This document shows positions 8,600 through 18,851 of a DNA stretch of 64,000 nt, piece by piece. Under the pieces are notes generated by a model. The model did not search any database. It had not been told where the DNA came from and saw only the letters and a program-made list of their open reading frames with translations. The position numbers and the translations under genes were made by a program. The stretch lies in NCBI GenBank assembly GCA_934254825.1, contig CAKQMB010000002.1, positions 199,447-263,446 on the forward strand, read 5' to 3'. Position 1 is the first letter of the stretch, and each line of letters opens with the position of its first letter. This DNA comes from an uncultured Clostridia bacterium (GTDB lineage Bacteria > Bacillota > Clostridia > Christensenellales > Borkfalkiaceae).

Positions 8600-10672
8600 A
8601 TGAAAAAAAGCATATTCAAAGCAATTATTCTTTTGTTAACCGTTATATTTACGTTTTCGACTTTTTCGGCTTGTAAAAACGACGACGTAATAACGGACGA
8701 CGATTCCGTAAAAACGGTAACCGACGTTACGGCTCACAAGGTCGAAGGTACTTTGCACGACGTAAACGTTGACTATGATAAACCGATCGGCAGACTTTCG
8801 GAGGACGGAAAAACCGAATATAAGGTGATTACTTCTTCCGTGTACGGCGTTGCTTCAAAGTTTGTCACAAAACATTTAAGCGCGGCGTCCGGAGCGAATT
8901 TTCCTTTGGATTTTGTCGAGGAATGTGATCTATCGGCAGGGAAATATATAGTTTTCGGCTTAAATGAGCTTATACGGTCGGTTGTAACCGTACCGGAGAC
9001 GGAAGTTCTGGGCAGTCAGGGATATTACATTAAAACGGTCGGAGACGACGTGCTTGTATATTTTACAAGCGAAAACGGCGCGCAACTTGCGGCCATAGCT
9101 CTTCTCCGCGCGCTTGTCGGTTACGATATGATGTCGGGAGACTGCGTTATTTACGAGAAAGCGGGTGACGTTTTGCCCGCAATCGAAATAGCGGAACGTC
9201 CCGATTATGAATTCCGTATTAACAGTAACGAGATGAAGGGCGACGCTAAATACGGTATGGGCTTCACTCAGAAATCGGGAATGCTTCAAACCGATATCGG
9301 CACCGTCCACAACCTTTACGATTTCTTCACGCAGGAAGACGTGAAAAATCATAGCAAGTGGTTTTCGGAAGGCGCGATCGTGCAAAGAGAGACCGATGGA
9401 GGCTTAAAGCGAGTCCGCATAGGTCAGCCTTGTTTTACCGCCCATGGCGACAAAGAAGAATATGAAGCTCTTCTGAACCATATGGCAAGACAGATTATAG
9501 AAATTTTAAAGAGTAAACCGGACGTTCTGAATATGCGTATATCGCAAAACGACGTTCTGGACGAAAACACGACGTGGAAATGTACTTGCGCGGCGTGTAA
9601 CGCGAGTTACGATTATTACGGAACTTTGGGCGGGGCTATGATTTCGTTTGCTAACGACCTTGCCGAAAAAATAAACGAATATATCGACGCGAACGAACCC
9701 GGCAGAATTTTCAATCTGGTCGTTCTCGCTTATCAGGAAGCTTTGCAAGCTCCCGTTCAGCGTAAAAACGGCGAGTACGTTCTCGACGAAAAGGGCAAGG
9801 GAATACCCGAAGTCCGCTATACTTTTGACGAACAGGGCAATAAAACCGTCGTTTCGGACGAAAACGGTCAGCCCGAAAAACTTGTTTGCGGGCGCGGCGT
9901 GGCGTATGAATTTGCCGCTTCCAAAGCGAATTGGATTCATTCGTTTTACGAGCCCGAAAACAGAGAGTTTGCTTCGGCGATAGAAGCATGGGCGGGACTC
10001 GGCTCGTCCAACCTTTACGTCTGGTCTTACGAAATAAGTTATTATCAGTATCTTTATCCTTACAACAACTATCAGATATTGCTGGATAACTTCAAATACT
10101 TCAAAGAATTCGGCGGTAACTATATTTACCCCGAAGGCACATGGGAAAACCAGAATAACCCCGGTTTTGCCAAACTGCGCGATTATATTAACTCGAAGGG
10201 TATGTTCGACGTAAATTCGGACTATAACGAACTCGTGGATAAATTCTTCAAGTACTATTTCAGAGAAGCAGCGCCTGTTATGCGCAAATACTTCAATGAA
10301 GTGCAGATCAATCTGAAAATAAACGAAGACATTACCGGCGGACGCGTTCATGCTTACGGATTGTCCGACGATCGGGTCTGGCCCGAAGCTCTTATAACGG
10401 GTTGGCTCAACTCGTTTGACGACGCGCAAAACGAAATATTAAAATATAAAGAAACCGACGCAGAATTATATGAAGCGCTTTCTAAACATATTTTAATCGA
10501 ATCGCTGTTCCCGAGATACGTTTTATGCACTAAATACGCTAAATCTTTCAGCACAAGTCAACTCAAAGAAATGCGTAGATCGTTCCTGAAAGATTTCGAA
10601 AATCTCGGCAACACCACACATCAGGAGCACTATGTTATTTCCGCAGTTACTTCGCAGTGGAATATTGACTAA
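8600..10672 (+). CDS. DUF4838 domain lipoprotein, possible glycoside hydrolase
   Basis: 690 residues from the ATG at 8600. AAGGTGG 5 nt upstream supports this start rather than the in-frame GTG at 8591. Lipobox FSAC gives Cys25. Residues about 205-500 match the DUF4838 pattern: YEFRINSNEM, then LNMRISQNDVLD with the cysteine cluster WKCTCAACNASYDYYG, then a TIM-barrel-like C-terminal half (NLYVWSYEISYYQYLYPYNN). DUF4838 proteins often carry a GH67-type alpha-glucuronidase N-terminal fold and sit in polysaccharide loci, but the reaction is unproven. The start follows the previous stop by 10 nt, so it is the same transcript. A cytoplasmic relative lies at 30966-32792 in the opposite locus. Confidence 0.82.
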   Translation: MKKSIFKAIILLLTVIFTFSTFSACKNDDVITDDDSVKTVTDVTAHKVEGTLHDVNVDYDKPIGRLSEDGKTEYKVITSSVYGVASKFVTKHLSAASGANFPLDFVEECDLSAGKYIVFGLNELIRSVVTVPETEVLGSQGYYIKTVGDDVLVYFTSENGAQLAAIALLRALVGYDMMSGDCVIYEKAGDVLPAIEIAERPDYEFRINSNEMKGDAKYGMGFTQKSGMLQTDIGTVHNLYDFFTQEDVKNHSKWFSEGAIVQRETDGGLKRVRIGQPCFTAHGDKEEYEALLNHMARQIIEILKSKPDVLNMRISQNDVLDENTTWKCTCAACNASYDYYGTLGGAMISFANDLAEKINEYIDANEPGRIFNLVVLAYQEALQAPVQRKNGEYVLDEKGKGIPEVRYTFDEQGNKTVVSDENGQPEKLVCGRGVAYEFAASKANWIHSFYEPENREFASAIEAWAGLGSSNLYVWSYEISYYQYLYPYNNYQILLDNFKYFKEFGGNYIYPEGTWENQNNPGFAKLRDYINSKGMFDVNSDYNELVDKFFKYYFREAAPVMRKYFNEVQINLKINEDITGGRVHAYGLSDDRVWPEALITGWLNSFDDAQNEILKYKETDAELYEALSKHILIESLFPRYVLCTKYAKSFSTSQLKEMRRSFLKDFENLGNTTHQEHYVISAVTSQWNID

Positions 10673-10686
10673 GGGGGCTGACGATT

Positions 10687-13600
10687 ATGAAAAACAGATT
10701 GTTTAAAATTGCTATTTCTTTAATCGCCGTAATATTGCTGGTTGCGGCTTCGGCGTGCTTGTTTTCCGGTTGCGGGAATACGCCCGACGATTCAAACGAA
10801 CCTTCTTCGGAAATCGAAAACGTTATCGTAAAAATTTCGGCGGAAACCGCAACCGTCGCAGAGCTGGAAACCATAAAACTTTCCGCAACGGTTGAAAACG
10901 GCAGTGAAGCCGTAAAATGGAGTACGAGCGACGGCTCGGTTGCCACCGTTGATCAGGACGGGCTTGTTTTCGGCGTAAAAAGCGGTAAATGCAATATTAT
11001 CGCAATGTCGGGCAAAGCCATGGCAACCTGCACTCTTACCGTAACCGACAGCGTTTATGCCCCCGTTATTAAAACAGCCGATAAAATCACCGTCGAAAAC
11101 GGAAACAGTTACGTCGGTAAAATCAGCGTTTTATTCAGAGGCGAGGACGTAACCGATAAAGCAAAAATCGAATGGTCGCTCGCAAACGGTTACGAGCAGA
11201 TATGCAATGTGGTAAAGGGCGACGGGACGGTTACTTTTATCGCAAAATCTCTCGGCGAAGCGGAGTATTACGTTACGGCGACTTATCACGGAATTTTCGT
11301 AAACAAAAGCGTATCCGTTAAGGTTATCGAGGCTATAGCGACCGTCGTTCCGGACGGCGACGTTGCGGTTGGCGACGAAGGCTACGAATTGAAATTGTTC
11401 ACCGTAGCCGAAGCCGGTCAGACCGAAATGCCTTTAAGTTTTACGGTTTATCAGGGTAGCAGCGTAATTAAAAACGCGGTTATAAACTGGGATAAGGATT
11501 CCGAATGGTACGATCCCAACATTGCCGAAATTACGGGCGCAAACGGAAATTATATCGTTAAAAAGGTTTCCGCAGGCACAACCGATATTATCGGAACTTA
11601 CCGCACGCCGAACGGCAAAAACGTTACCGTTACGATAAAAGTTATCGTTGAAAAGGCGGTTAAAACGCTTGACATTCGTCCCGAAATCGAAGTCGAGAAT
11701 TTGCAGCCTATAACGCTTCCCGATACTTTCGGCGAAAATATTTTATCGCTTACGTTAAACGGAGTAAACGTTTACTCGTCCGTTTCGGGCAGGAAAGTTA
11801 GTCTTAACAAGGCTAAACTTCCCAAAACGGCGGATAAGCTCGGCGCAAGAGAAATGATTTTGTCTACCGCCGACGTGGATTACACGTTTACGGCAGATAT
11901 CTGCACGCTTAAAATAAGTAACAAAGAGGAATTCGATAAAATGCGCGATCTTGCCCGCTCAAACGGCGACATAAGCAATACGGGCGTGCTTGACGGCTAT
12001 TTCGTGCTTGACGGCAATATCGAATATAACGCCGATTTCGTCTCGATGACCGACAGCGGCGAAATGTGGAGTATAAACAACAAACTCGGCGGCGCAGGCT
12101 GGAACGATCCGTCAAGATACGGCTTTAAGGGCGTGTTTGACGGCTGCGGCTACAACGTAAACGGAATTACCCTAAAATCCCGCTCGAGCGACAGAGAAAG
12201 CGGCGGTATTTTCGGTTTTACGAACAACAATGCGGTCATTAAAAACGTTTCGTTTACGAACGCAGGCTTGTATGAAAACAACGGATTTATTTGTTCTTAC
12301 GGCGGCGGACTTATAGAAAACGTCAATATAACTTTCGCAAAATTAGGTTTCGGTAACGAAAACAGGGATTTGTTCAGTACGAACGGAGATCCGAGAACTA
12401 TGGGCGCGTTCTTCTCGTGCGGGGCTTCGGAATCGGCAAAGGTCAAAAACTGTTTCGTGGACGCAATAGGCGCGGATATCGCTTACGTCACCAATAAAGA
12501 CAGGTCGGATCTCGCAAACGTGATTTTGGGAACGAGATCCAAAAAGGTCGAAAATCTCGTGATCGCGTGCGACCATGTTCGCGCGGATAAAATCTTATCC
12601 GATAGCGGTGCCTCTTGCGCCGCGGTTTCCTATGGCGACTTTACTTCTTCGGCGCCGTTAAAAGGCGTAATAAGCGAATTCGACGAGGGAATATGGAGTT
12701 TTATAGGCGGTATACCGTTCGTAAAACACGCTGTCGAAACTATCGACGTTAACGGACAGATAGAATTTGTTCAGATTGCCGAAATGATTGCATTAGGCGG
12801 CAGTTCGGTTGTAAAGACTAACACCCGCTATGCCGACATTACCATTGAAAATCCTTACGGCGGCATCACGTTTGAAAACGGCGTAATCAGCGTGCCGCAA
12901 AGCGCGGGCGCAGGCAGTATTACAGTCAATGCGATTTCCTGTCTTAACGGTTCGCATATAACCGTTGAAATCGAAATAGCCGATTCGCGTAGTGTAAGCG
13001 TATCGCACGAAAGACAGCTTGTCGAAACGGAGACTTCCGAAATCGATCTTTCGTTCGCAAGCGATTACGTCGGCGACAATGCGACCGTATCTTATAACGG
13101 CGTAATACTCGGAAACGGCGCCGTATCGGGCGGCAAACTTACCGTGGATTTAACGCAAATCGATAAAACGGGCGAACTTACTTTCGAAGTCGTTTCGAAG
13201 AAGGACGGCGTGTATTACACGTTCGATTACAATTTATTGCTTGCGACAAAGATTATCCGTACGGCGGCGGATCTCGATGTTTTGAAAATTCGTCAAGCCG
13301 GCGCTTCGATTTACGGTTATTACGTTCTCGGCGCGGATATAGATATGAAAAACGCAACGATTTCGCAGGATCCGCGCGACAACAATTACTGGGAAGGCAG
13401 TTTAGGTTTCCGCGGCGTTTTCGACGGACAAAATCATGCCATATCCGATTTTATCGCGGGAGCGAACGGGTTGTTCGGTCATATCGGCAACGGCGCGGTA
13501 ATAAAAAACGTTAAATTCGAAAACGTAAGATGCAATAACTCGTATCGTTCCGCAGTGCTTGCAAGGACGATATGCGGCGCAGAAATAAACAATGTAAGTT

Positions 13601-13878
13601 TAAACGCGGTAAGTTTTGAAGGAGCCGACAGCGACAAAGGTTTGTTAGCGTCGAGATATATAGATAACTCGATATTTAAAGACGTGAAAATCGACGCGAG
13701 CGAATGTACTGTTTATTCGTTATTCGGAAACCAGGTAGGAGACAAAAAGGGCAATACTTATAGCGGCGTCGAAATAAAAGTTAAATCTTACAAAATGTTC
13801 GCAAATCAGGGGACCGAAGTAAACGCCGGGGATAAAACAATTATTCCGACAGGCATAACCGTCACCGTAGTTGCGTAA
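10687..13878 (+). CDS. Lipoprotein with BIG2 and beta-helix modules
   Basis: 1063 residues. Lipobox FSGC (Cys29), or ASAC (Cys24). Residues about 45-120 are a BIG2 Ig-like domain (WSTSDGSVATVDQDGLVFGVKSG); more Ig-like units follow to about 400. Residues about 410-690 are a right-handed beta-helix/GLUG-like stretch (YGFKGVFDGCGYNVNGITL, NNAVIKNVSFTNAGL). The C-terminal 295 residues (12991-13878) are one copy of a module found twice more in the next gene. Exposed on the cell surface, it probably grips a polysaccharide. No catalytic residues were recognised; beta-helix folds can be lyases, so enzyme activity is not excluded. Confidence 0.72.
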   Translation: MKNRLFKIAISLIAVILLVAASACLFSGCGNTPDDSNEPSSEIENVIVKISAETATVAELETIKLSATVENGSEAVKWSTSDGSVATVDQDGLVFGVKSGKCNIIAMSGKAMATCTLTVTDSVYAPVIKTADKITVENGNSYVGKISVLFRGEDVTDKAKIEWSLANGYEQICNVVKGDGTVTFIAKSLGEAEYYVTATYHGIFVNKSVSVKVIEAIATVVPDGDVAVGDEGYELKLFTVAEAGQTEMPLSFTVYQGSSVIKNAVINWDKDSEWYDPNIAEITGANGNYIVKKVSAGTTDIIGTYRTPNGKNVTVTIKVIVEKAVKTLDIRPEIEVENLQPITLPDTFGENILSLTLNGVNVYSSVSGRKVSLNKAKLPKTADKLGAREMILSTADVDYTFTADICTLKISNKEEFDKMRDLARSNGDISNTGVLDGYFVLDGNIEYNADFVSMTDSGEMWSINNKLGGAGWNDPSRYGFKGVFDGCGYNVNGITLKSRSSDRESGGIFGFTNNNAVIKNVSFTNAGLYENNGFICSYGGGLIENVNITFAKLGFGNENRDLFSTNGDPRTMGAFFSCGASESAKVKNCFVDAIGADIAYVTNKDRSDLANVILGTRSKKVENLVIACDHVRADKILSDSGASCAAVSYGDFTSSAPLKGVISEFDEGIWSFIGGIPFVKHAVETIDVNGQIEFVQIAEMIALGGSSVVKTNTRYADITIENPYGGITFENGVISVPQSAGAGSITVNAISCLNGSHITVEIEIADSRSVSVSHERQLVETETSEIDLSFASDYVGDNATVSYNGVILGNGAVSGGKLTVDLTQIDKTGELTFEVVSKKDGVYYTFDYNLLLATKIIRTAADLDVLKIRQAGASIYGYYVLGADIDMKNATISQDPRDNNYWEGSLGFRGVFDGQNHAISDFIAGANGLFGHIGNGAVIKNVKFENVRCNNSYRSAVLARTICGAEINNVSLNAVSFEGADSDKGLLASRYIDNSIFKDVKIDASECTVYSLFGNQVGDKKGNTYSGVEIKVKSYKMFANQGTEVNAGDKTIIPTGITVTVVA
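12991..13878 (+). repeat. Surface module copy 1 (Ig-like plus beta-helix)
   Basis: About 295 codons, beginning VSVSHERQLVETETSEIDLSF and ending KAVVPDG-like (here DKTIIPTGITV). It shares with copies 2 and 3 the landmarks LLATKIIR, GYYVLGxDID, GFRGxFDG, GLFGHIGxGAVIKNVxFENV, VYSLFGN and GVEIKVKSY. Confidence 0.85.
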
Positions 13879-13974
13879 AACGCGGTTTATCGCGGCAAAC
13901 AGGCTTAAACGCATTTATGCGATAAATAAAAAAGACGACGTATTTACCCGTTGTCAGAAACAGGAGGAAAGAAA

Positions 13975-16900
13975 ATGAGAAAAATCAAGACACTACTGGC
14001 GATTCTTTGTATCGTTTTCGCAGCGTGCGCCGTTATGGCTTGCGACGGCGGCAACGACGAACCGACAAAAATCGCAGTCGACGCGCCCGTTATAAATTCC
14101 AAAGTTTATAACGGCGAAAAGCAGGCGGCGAACATCGAGGCAAACGAAGCTTACGCCGTTATCGAAAATAACGGCGGCGTAAACGCAGGCGAATATAACG
14201 TCGTGTTAAAACTTACCGACGAAAACGCTTACGAATGGAAAACGCCGGACGAAGCCGACGCAACTATGCTTACGCTTAAATTTGTCATTACAAAGGCGAC
14301 CAATTCGGTAAGCGAACTTACGCTCGAGGGATGGAGAGCGGGTGAAACCGCAAACGTACCTGCGGCGAATGCGGAATTCGGCGAAGTAAAGTTTGCTTAC
14401 GCAACCGAACAAAACGGCGCTTATACCGAAAACGTTCCCACGGCGGCTGGCACTTACTTTGTAAAGGCATATGTAGAAGCGACTGAAAACTACGACGGCG
14501 CAGAAGCCGTAATTTCTTTCGTAATCACAAAAGCCAAAGAAGAAAACGCCGTTACCGTCAGTGCGGACGATATTAAATACGGAGAAAACGTAACGCCCGT
14601 CGTAACGGCGAACGCAACTCATGTTCCGGACGGCGCGGAGATCGTTTATACTTACGCTCTTACCTCCGACGGCGAATACGTTGCCTGGGAAACTATCGAA
14701 AAACGCGCGGGCGCATATTTCGTAAAAGCCACCGTTGCCGAAGACGACGATTATAAAGGAACTTCTGCTGTTGCCGAATTTGAAATGACAAAAGGCGACA
14801 ACGCGATAAACGATTTCGTAATCGACGCCGTTGCTTGTAAACAGGCTATAAATCTTAACGTAACCGCAACCGCGGGAACGGTCGTTACTTATAAGTACGC
14901 AACCACGGCTGACGGCGAATATATCGATATTCCCGCCGACGGGCTTGTTTCGGGCACTTATTACGTTAAAGCATATACGGCAGGCAACAAAAATTATGTC
15001 GCAGCCGAAAGCAATCCCGCAACTCTTACCGTAAATCACGCATATGCCTGGACGACCGATGCAGACGGTAACGACTATCGCGCTTGCGCATGCGGCGCAA
15101 CCGAAAGATTTGTTTTCGATACGAGCGCAGACGTATTTGAAAAAACCGAAAGCGGTTACTCGCTTAAACTTTACAGCGCGGAAGAGGAAGGCAAGCCTGA
15201 TAAAGTAACGTTCTCGTTCATAGTAACGCTCGGAACAACCGTTACGGGAAATGCGGTCATGGCTTGGGAACAATCGCCCGAAGGTATTGTCAAAATTACA
15301 GGCAGCGCCGAATATACCGTTAAAGCGCTCGTTACAGGCGAAACGGTTTTAACCGCTACCTATACCGATCCGGACGGCAAAAAGGCGCATGTAACCATAA
15401 ACGTTACTGTTGAAAGAGTAACGAAGACGGTTGAAGTCGCACACGAAACCATTCTTGCCGATTTAGCAACCGCCGAAATCGACCTTTCGTTTGCAAGCAC
15501 ATATTTAGGCGAAAGCGCAAGCCTTGCTTACGGCGATAAAGTTCTCGGAAACGGAGCTTTGACCGACGGCAAACTTACCGTAGATTTAAGCGAAATAGCC
15601 GAAACGGGCAATCTTACATTTGTCGCTGCTACCGATAAGGACGGCGTATACTATTCGTTCAACGTAAACGTTCTTTTTGCAACGAAGATTATTCGTAATG
15701 CCGAAGATATGGCTGCCGTAAAAATCACGGCGGATCAGCTCAGCGCTTATACGCCTATCGAAGGCTATTACGTTCTCGGTAACGATATAGATTTTGCAAA
15801 TGCTCAAAGTCATGCCGATATGTCGAGCGTTTTAAAGACTTTGACTGATCAATATTGGAATAAAAATCAAGGTTTCCGCGGTACGTTCGACGGACTTGAA
15901 CATAAGATTACCAACGTTAAAGTCGGTCAGGGCGGATTGTTCGGATATGTCGGTATGGGCGCGGTAATCAAAAACGTTGATTTTGAAAACGTTTCGTATA
16001 TCGGAGCATATTGCGGTTCGTTGTTAGGATATTCGGTTTTAAACGCTACGGTCAAAGACGTAAATATAAGCGTTTCCGCATATAAAAATCCCGGAACTGC
16101 CGATCAAGGTTTTTTAGGCGGCAGATTAACAGGCGGAAATACGTTGACGAACGTAAAAATCGATGCAAGCACCTTTGACGTCTATTCTTTATTCGGAACG
16201 GAAGTAAACAAAGGCGCATACACCGGAGTCGAAATAAAAGTTAAATCTTATGTGGTATATAGTAATGCGGGTTCCGACGTAAACGCTGAGGATAAATCGG
16301 TTGTCCCCGACGGTATAACGGTTTATTCAAGCAAAACCGTTGAAATCGAGCATGAAACTATTTTGCTTGAAAAGACCGATACGGTAATCGATTTGTCGTT
16401 TGCGAGCGAATATTTAGGCGAAAGCGTAAGCTTGATCTATAACGGCGCGCTTTTGGGCGAAGGAGCTGTTGCGGACGGTAAACTCACCGTTGATTTAAGT
16501 GGTGTTTCTGAAACGGGCGCACTTGTATTCGTCGGTTCGACCTTAAAAAACAGCGTTACTTATACATTCGACGTAAACGTTCTTTTGGCTACAAAGATTA
16601 TCCGCATTGCGGAAGATCTTGAAGTTGTTCGTGTAAAAACAACTACTGCCGTAATCTCGGGATTGTACGTTCTTGGCAACGATATTGATATGCAAGGCGC
16701 AAAAGTATCGGAGGTTTATACCAATTTGCCGGGATATTGGGAAACAAAATTCGGGTTTATCGGAACGTTTGACGGACAAAATCACACGATATCAAACTTT
16801 ATCGCGGGACAAAGCGGTTTATTTGGACATATCGGTAAAGGTGCGATAATAAAAGACGTTAATTTCAGCAATGTAGATATCAATAAAGACTATCTTTCGG

Positions 16901-17232
16901 CTGTGTTTGCAAGAGGCATAAACGGTGCGGAATTAAGTAATGTAACCATAAACATTGTGGGATTTGCGGGTGCTACTAACGATAACGGTATTTTTGCATC
17001 CAGATATTTTGCAAATACCATACTGAAAAATGTAAAAGTAGACGCAAACTCGTGTGACGTTTATTCCTTGTTCGGAAACGAAGTGTCCGGAAATACCTAT
17101 AACGGTGTTGAAATCAAAGTTAAATCTTACACTGTTTTTGCAAATCAGGGTTCCGACGTAAATTCTACCGATAAAGCTGTCGTTCCCGACGGCGTAACCG
17201 TTATAACTGCGGATACAACCACCGAAGCATAA
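13975..17232 (+). CDS. Modular surface lipoprotein with MBG-like domains and two repeat modules
   Basis: 1085 residues from the ATG at 13975. A perfect AGGAGG (13962-13967) stands 7 nt before it, so the longer TTG start at 13951 is rejected. Lipobox VMAC gives Cys23. Residues about 35-365 hold four MBG/YDG-like units of about 80 residues (KVYNGEKQAANIEANEAY, AGTYFVKAYVEATENYDGA, AGAYFVKATVAEDDDYKG). A small HAYAWTTDADGNDYRACACG unit follows. Residues about 480-1085 are two tandem copies of the Ig/beta-helix module. It was probably produced by duplication from the preceding gene, 96 bp away. A surface adhesin or binding role is inferred. Confidence 0.74.
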   Translation: MRKIKTLLAILCIVFAACAVMACDGGNDEPTKIAVDAPVINSKVYNGEKQAANIEANEAYAVIENNGGVNAGEYNVVLKLTDENAYEWKTPDEADATMLTLKFVITKATNSVSELTLEGWRAGETANVPAANAEFGEVKFAYATEQNGAYTENVPTAAGTYFVKAYVEATENYDGAEAVISFVITKAKEENAVTVSADDIKYGENVTPVVTANATHVPDGAEIVYTYALTSDGEYVAWETIEKRAGAYFVKATVAEDDDYKGTSAVAEFEMTKGDNAINDFVIDAVACKQAINLNVTATAGTVVTYKYATTADGEYIDIPADGLVSGTYYVKAYTAGNKNYVAAESNPATLTVNHAYAWTTDADGNDYRACACGATERFVFDTSADVFEKTESGYSLKLYSAEEEGKPDKVTFSFIVTLGTTVTGNAVMAWEQSPEGIVKITGSAEYTVKALVTGETVLTATYTDPDGKKAHVTINVTVERVTKTVEVAHETILADLATAEIDLSFASTYLGESASLAYGDKVLGNGALTDGKLTVDLSEIAETGNLTFVAATDKDGVYYSFNVNVLFATKIIRNAEDMAAVKITADQLSAYTPIEGYYVLGNDIDFANAQSHADMSSVLKTLTDQYWNKNQGFRGTFDGLEHKITNVKVGQGGLFGYVGMGAVIKNVDFENVSYIGAYCGSLLGYSVLNATVKDVNISVSAYKNPGTADQGFLGGRLTGGNTLTNVKIDASTFDVYSLFGTEVNKGAYTGVEIKVKSYVVYSNAGSDVNAEDKSVVPDGITVYSSKTVEIEHETILLEKTDTVIDLSFASEYLGESVSLIYNGALLGEGAVADGKLTVDLSGVSETGALVFVGSTLKNSVTYTFDVNVLLATKIIRIAEDLEVVRVKTTTAVISGLYVLGNDIDMQGAKVSEVYTNLPGYWETKFGFIGTFDGQNHTISNFIAGQSGLFGHIGKGAIIKDVNFSNVDINKDYLSAVFARGINGAELSNVTINIVGFAGATNDNGIFASRYFANTILKNVKVDANSCDVYSLFGNEVSGNTYNGVEIKVKSYTVFANQGSDVNSTDKAVVPDGVTVITADTTTEA
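15421..16330 (+). repeat. Surface module copy 2
   Basis: Begins KTVEVAHETILADLATAEIDL and ends PDGITVYSS. The order of motifs is identical to copy 1, with a short insertion before the beta-helix part. Confidence 0.85.
16331..17215 (+). repeat. Surface module copy 3
   Basis: Begins KTVEIEHETILLEKTDTVIDL and ends VVPDGVTV. It follows copy 2 head to tail without a linker. Its codon use is more AT-rich than copies 1 and 2 (TTTGGA, TATTTT runs), which suggests divergence at the DNA level rather than recent duplication. Confidence 0.83.
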
Positions 17233-17257
17233 TTATTTAGTAATAAGACAAAAAGCG

Positions 17258-17290
17258 TTGCCGTTGCCGAGCGAATATCGGCGACGGCAA
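17258..17290 (+). terminator. Intercistronic hairpin
   Basis: A 13-bp stem (one T-G wobble) TTGCCGTTGCCGA/TCGGCGACGGCAA with a 7-nt loop, after the modular lipoprotein. There is no T-run, so it is more likely an mRNA-stability or partial termination element than a full terminator. Confidence 0.5.
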
Positions 17291-17324
17291 TAGCCTATAA
17301 AAACTTTTGATAAACATTTTGATT

Positions 17325-18821
17325 ATGAAACTGAACTTTGAAGAATATAAAAGCAAGGTCTATGCCTGTTGGACGGGTAAAAACATAGGCGGCACGATAG
17401 GCGGCCCTTACGAGGGTAAGCGTGAAATTTTAAACATAACGGGCTTTACCACTAAGCCGGGCGAAGCGTTGCCTAACGACGATCTCGATTTGCAACTTGT
17501 ATGGTTACACGCGGTAGAATCCGAAGGACCAAAAAACATCACAGCCGAAGTTTTGGGCGAGTATTGGTTATCGTTTATAAGCGGCTATTGGAATGAGTAC
17601 GGTATTGCGCACGAAAATATGTCAAAGGGCATTATTCCGCCTCTTTGCGGTGAACTCGATAATGCCTGGAAACATTCCAACGGCGCGTGGATTCGTACCG
17701 AAATATGGGCTACCTTAGCGCCCGGTTATCCCGATCTTGCCGTTCGTTTCGCCATAGAGGACGCAAAAGTCGATCACGGAACGGGCGAGGGGACTTATGC
17801 GGCGGCGTTTGTTGCCGCACTCGAAAGCGCGGCGTTCGTGATTTCGGATGTAAACGAGCTTATAAAAATCGGTTTATCCAAAATTCCCGAAAACTGCCGT
17901 ATGGCTCAGACGGTTCGGCTTGTAATAAAGTGTTTTAACGAGGGAAAAACGGTTATAGAAACGAGGGATATCGTTCAGAATGCCAACGCCGACATCGGCG
18001 ACGGGTGGTTTCAGGCACCGTCAAACGTGGGGTTTGTGGTAATAGGCTTGCTGTACGGCGGCGGAGATTTTAAAAAATCTATGCTCACGGCTCTTAACTG
18101 CGGCGACGACACCGATTGCACCGCAGGCACGGTAGGCTCTATAATGGGCATTATGTACGGCGAAAAGGGTTTGCCGAAGGATTGGTGCGAGTATATCGGC
18201 GACAAAATCGTAACGGGAACTATCAATCCGTGCGTTTCTTTTCCGTTTGTGAAAACCTGCAAAGAATTAACCGAAAAGGTTTGTTCGCTTGCTCCCGCCG
18301 TTTTGCGCTTGAATTCTGCCAACGCCATTAAAGTGGAATTATGCGATAAAACCGAACTTTCCGCCGAAGAAAGGTCGAAGTTTCTTATGCCTTACGGCAA
18401 AGCGGAAGAAACCGACGGAATGCGTGCCTCGCTTTTTTCGCTTAAAGAAAACGCGTTTACGAAAAAAATCGGCTGTATAACGGTTGTTCTGACTTATGAA
18501 AACGGTTTAAAAATCACATCGAACGAAGAAAAGACAGTATCGCTTAAAGTGATAAACAACGTAAAAGCGTATGGCAATCTGCCTCATACGGCAAGGTTCA
18601 AACTTTGGTTGCCCGACGGCTTTACGGCGGATAAATCGTCGTTCGACGTTTTTGTGCCGCACTGGACGCCGTTTACGCTCGATTGCGTGTCCGACGAAGT
18701 CGAAATAAAAATCAAAGCGGGCGAGAAAATCGATGCGCTGAATGAAATTCTTATAGAAACAAGCGTAAACGGAAGGTATACAAAAGAGTATATTTTGCTC
18801 CTGTTCGTCGCGAAAAAATAA
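17325..18821 (+). CDS. ADP-ribosylglycohydrolase-family protein
   Basis: 498 residues from ATG 17325; the in-frame TTG at 17307 is less likely, and neither has a good Shine-Dalgarno. Residues 1-320 match the DraG/ADP-ribosyl_GH fold: CWTGKNIGGTIGGPYEG at the N-terminus, a metal-binding NDDLDLQLVWL near residue 50, and CGDDTDCTAGTVGSIMGIMYG near residue 260, the usual di-metal Asp clusters. About 180 C-terminal residues form a beta-rich extension. Family members cleave ADP-ribose N/O-glycosidic bonds, but many copies sit in sugar loci and may act on other ribosides or glycosides. No signal peptide, so cytoplasmic. Substrate unknown. Confidence 0.85.
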   Translation: MKLNFEEYKSKVYACWTGKNIGGTIGGPYEGKREILNITGFTTKPGEALPNDDLDLQLVWLHAVESEGPKNITAEVLGEYWLSFISGYWNEYGIAHENMSKGIIPPLCGELDNAWKHSNGAWIRTEIWATLAPGYPDLAVRFAIEDAKVDHGTGEGTYAAAFVAALESAAFVISDVNELIKIGLSKIPENCRMAQTVRLVIKCFNEGKTVIETRDIVQNANADIGDGWFQAPSNVGFVVIGLLYGGGDFKKSMLTALNCGDDTDCTAGTVGSIMGIMYGEKGLPKDWCEYIGDKIVTGTINPCVSFPFVKTCKELTEKVCSLAPAVLRLNSANAIKVELCDKTELSAEERSKFLMPYGKAEETDGMRASLFSLKENAFTKKIGCITVVLTYENGLKITSNEEKTVSLKVINNVKAYGNLPHTARFKLWLPDGFTADKSSFDVFVPHWTPFTLDCVSDEVEIKIKAGEKIDALNEILIETSVNGRYTKEYILLLFVAKK

Positions 18822-18851
18822 TTTGATAACCGACAGCGGAAAAATAGTTTT

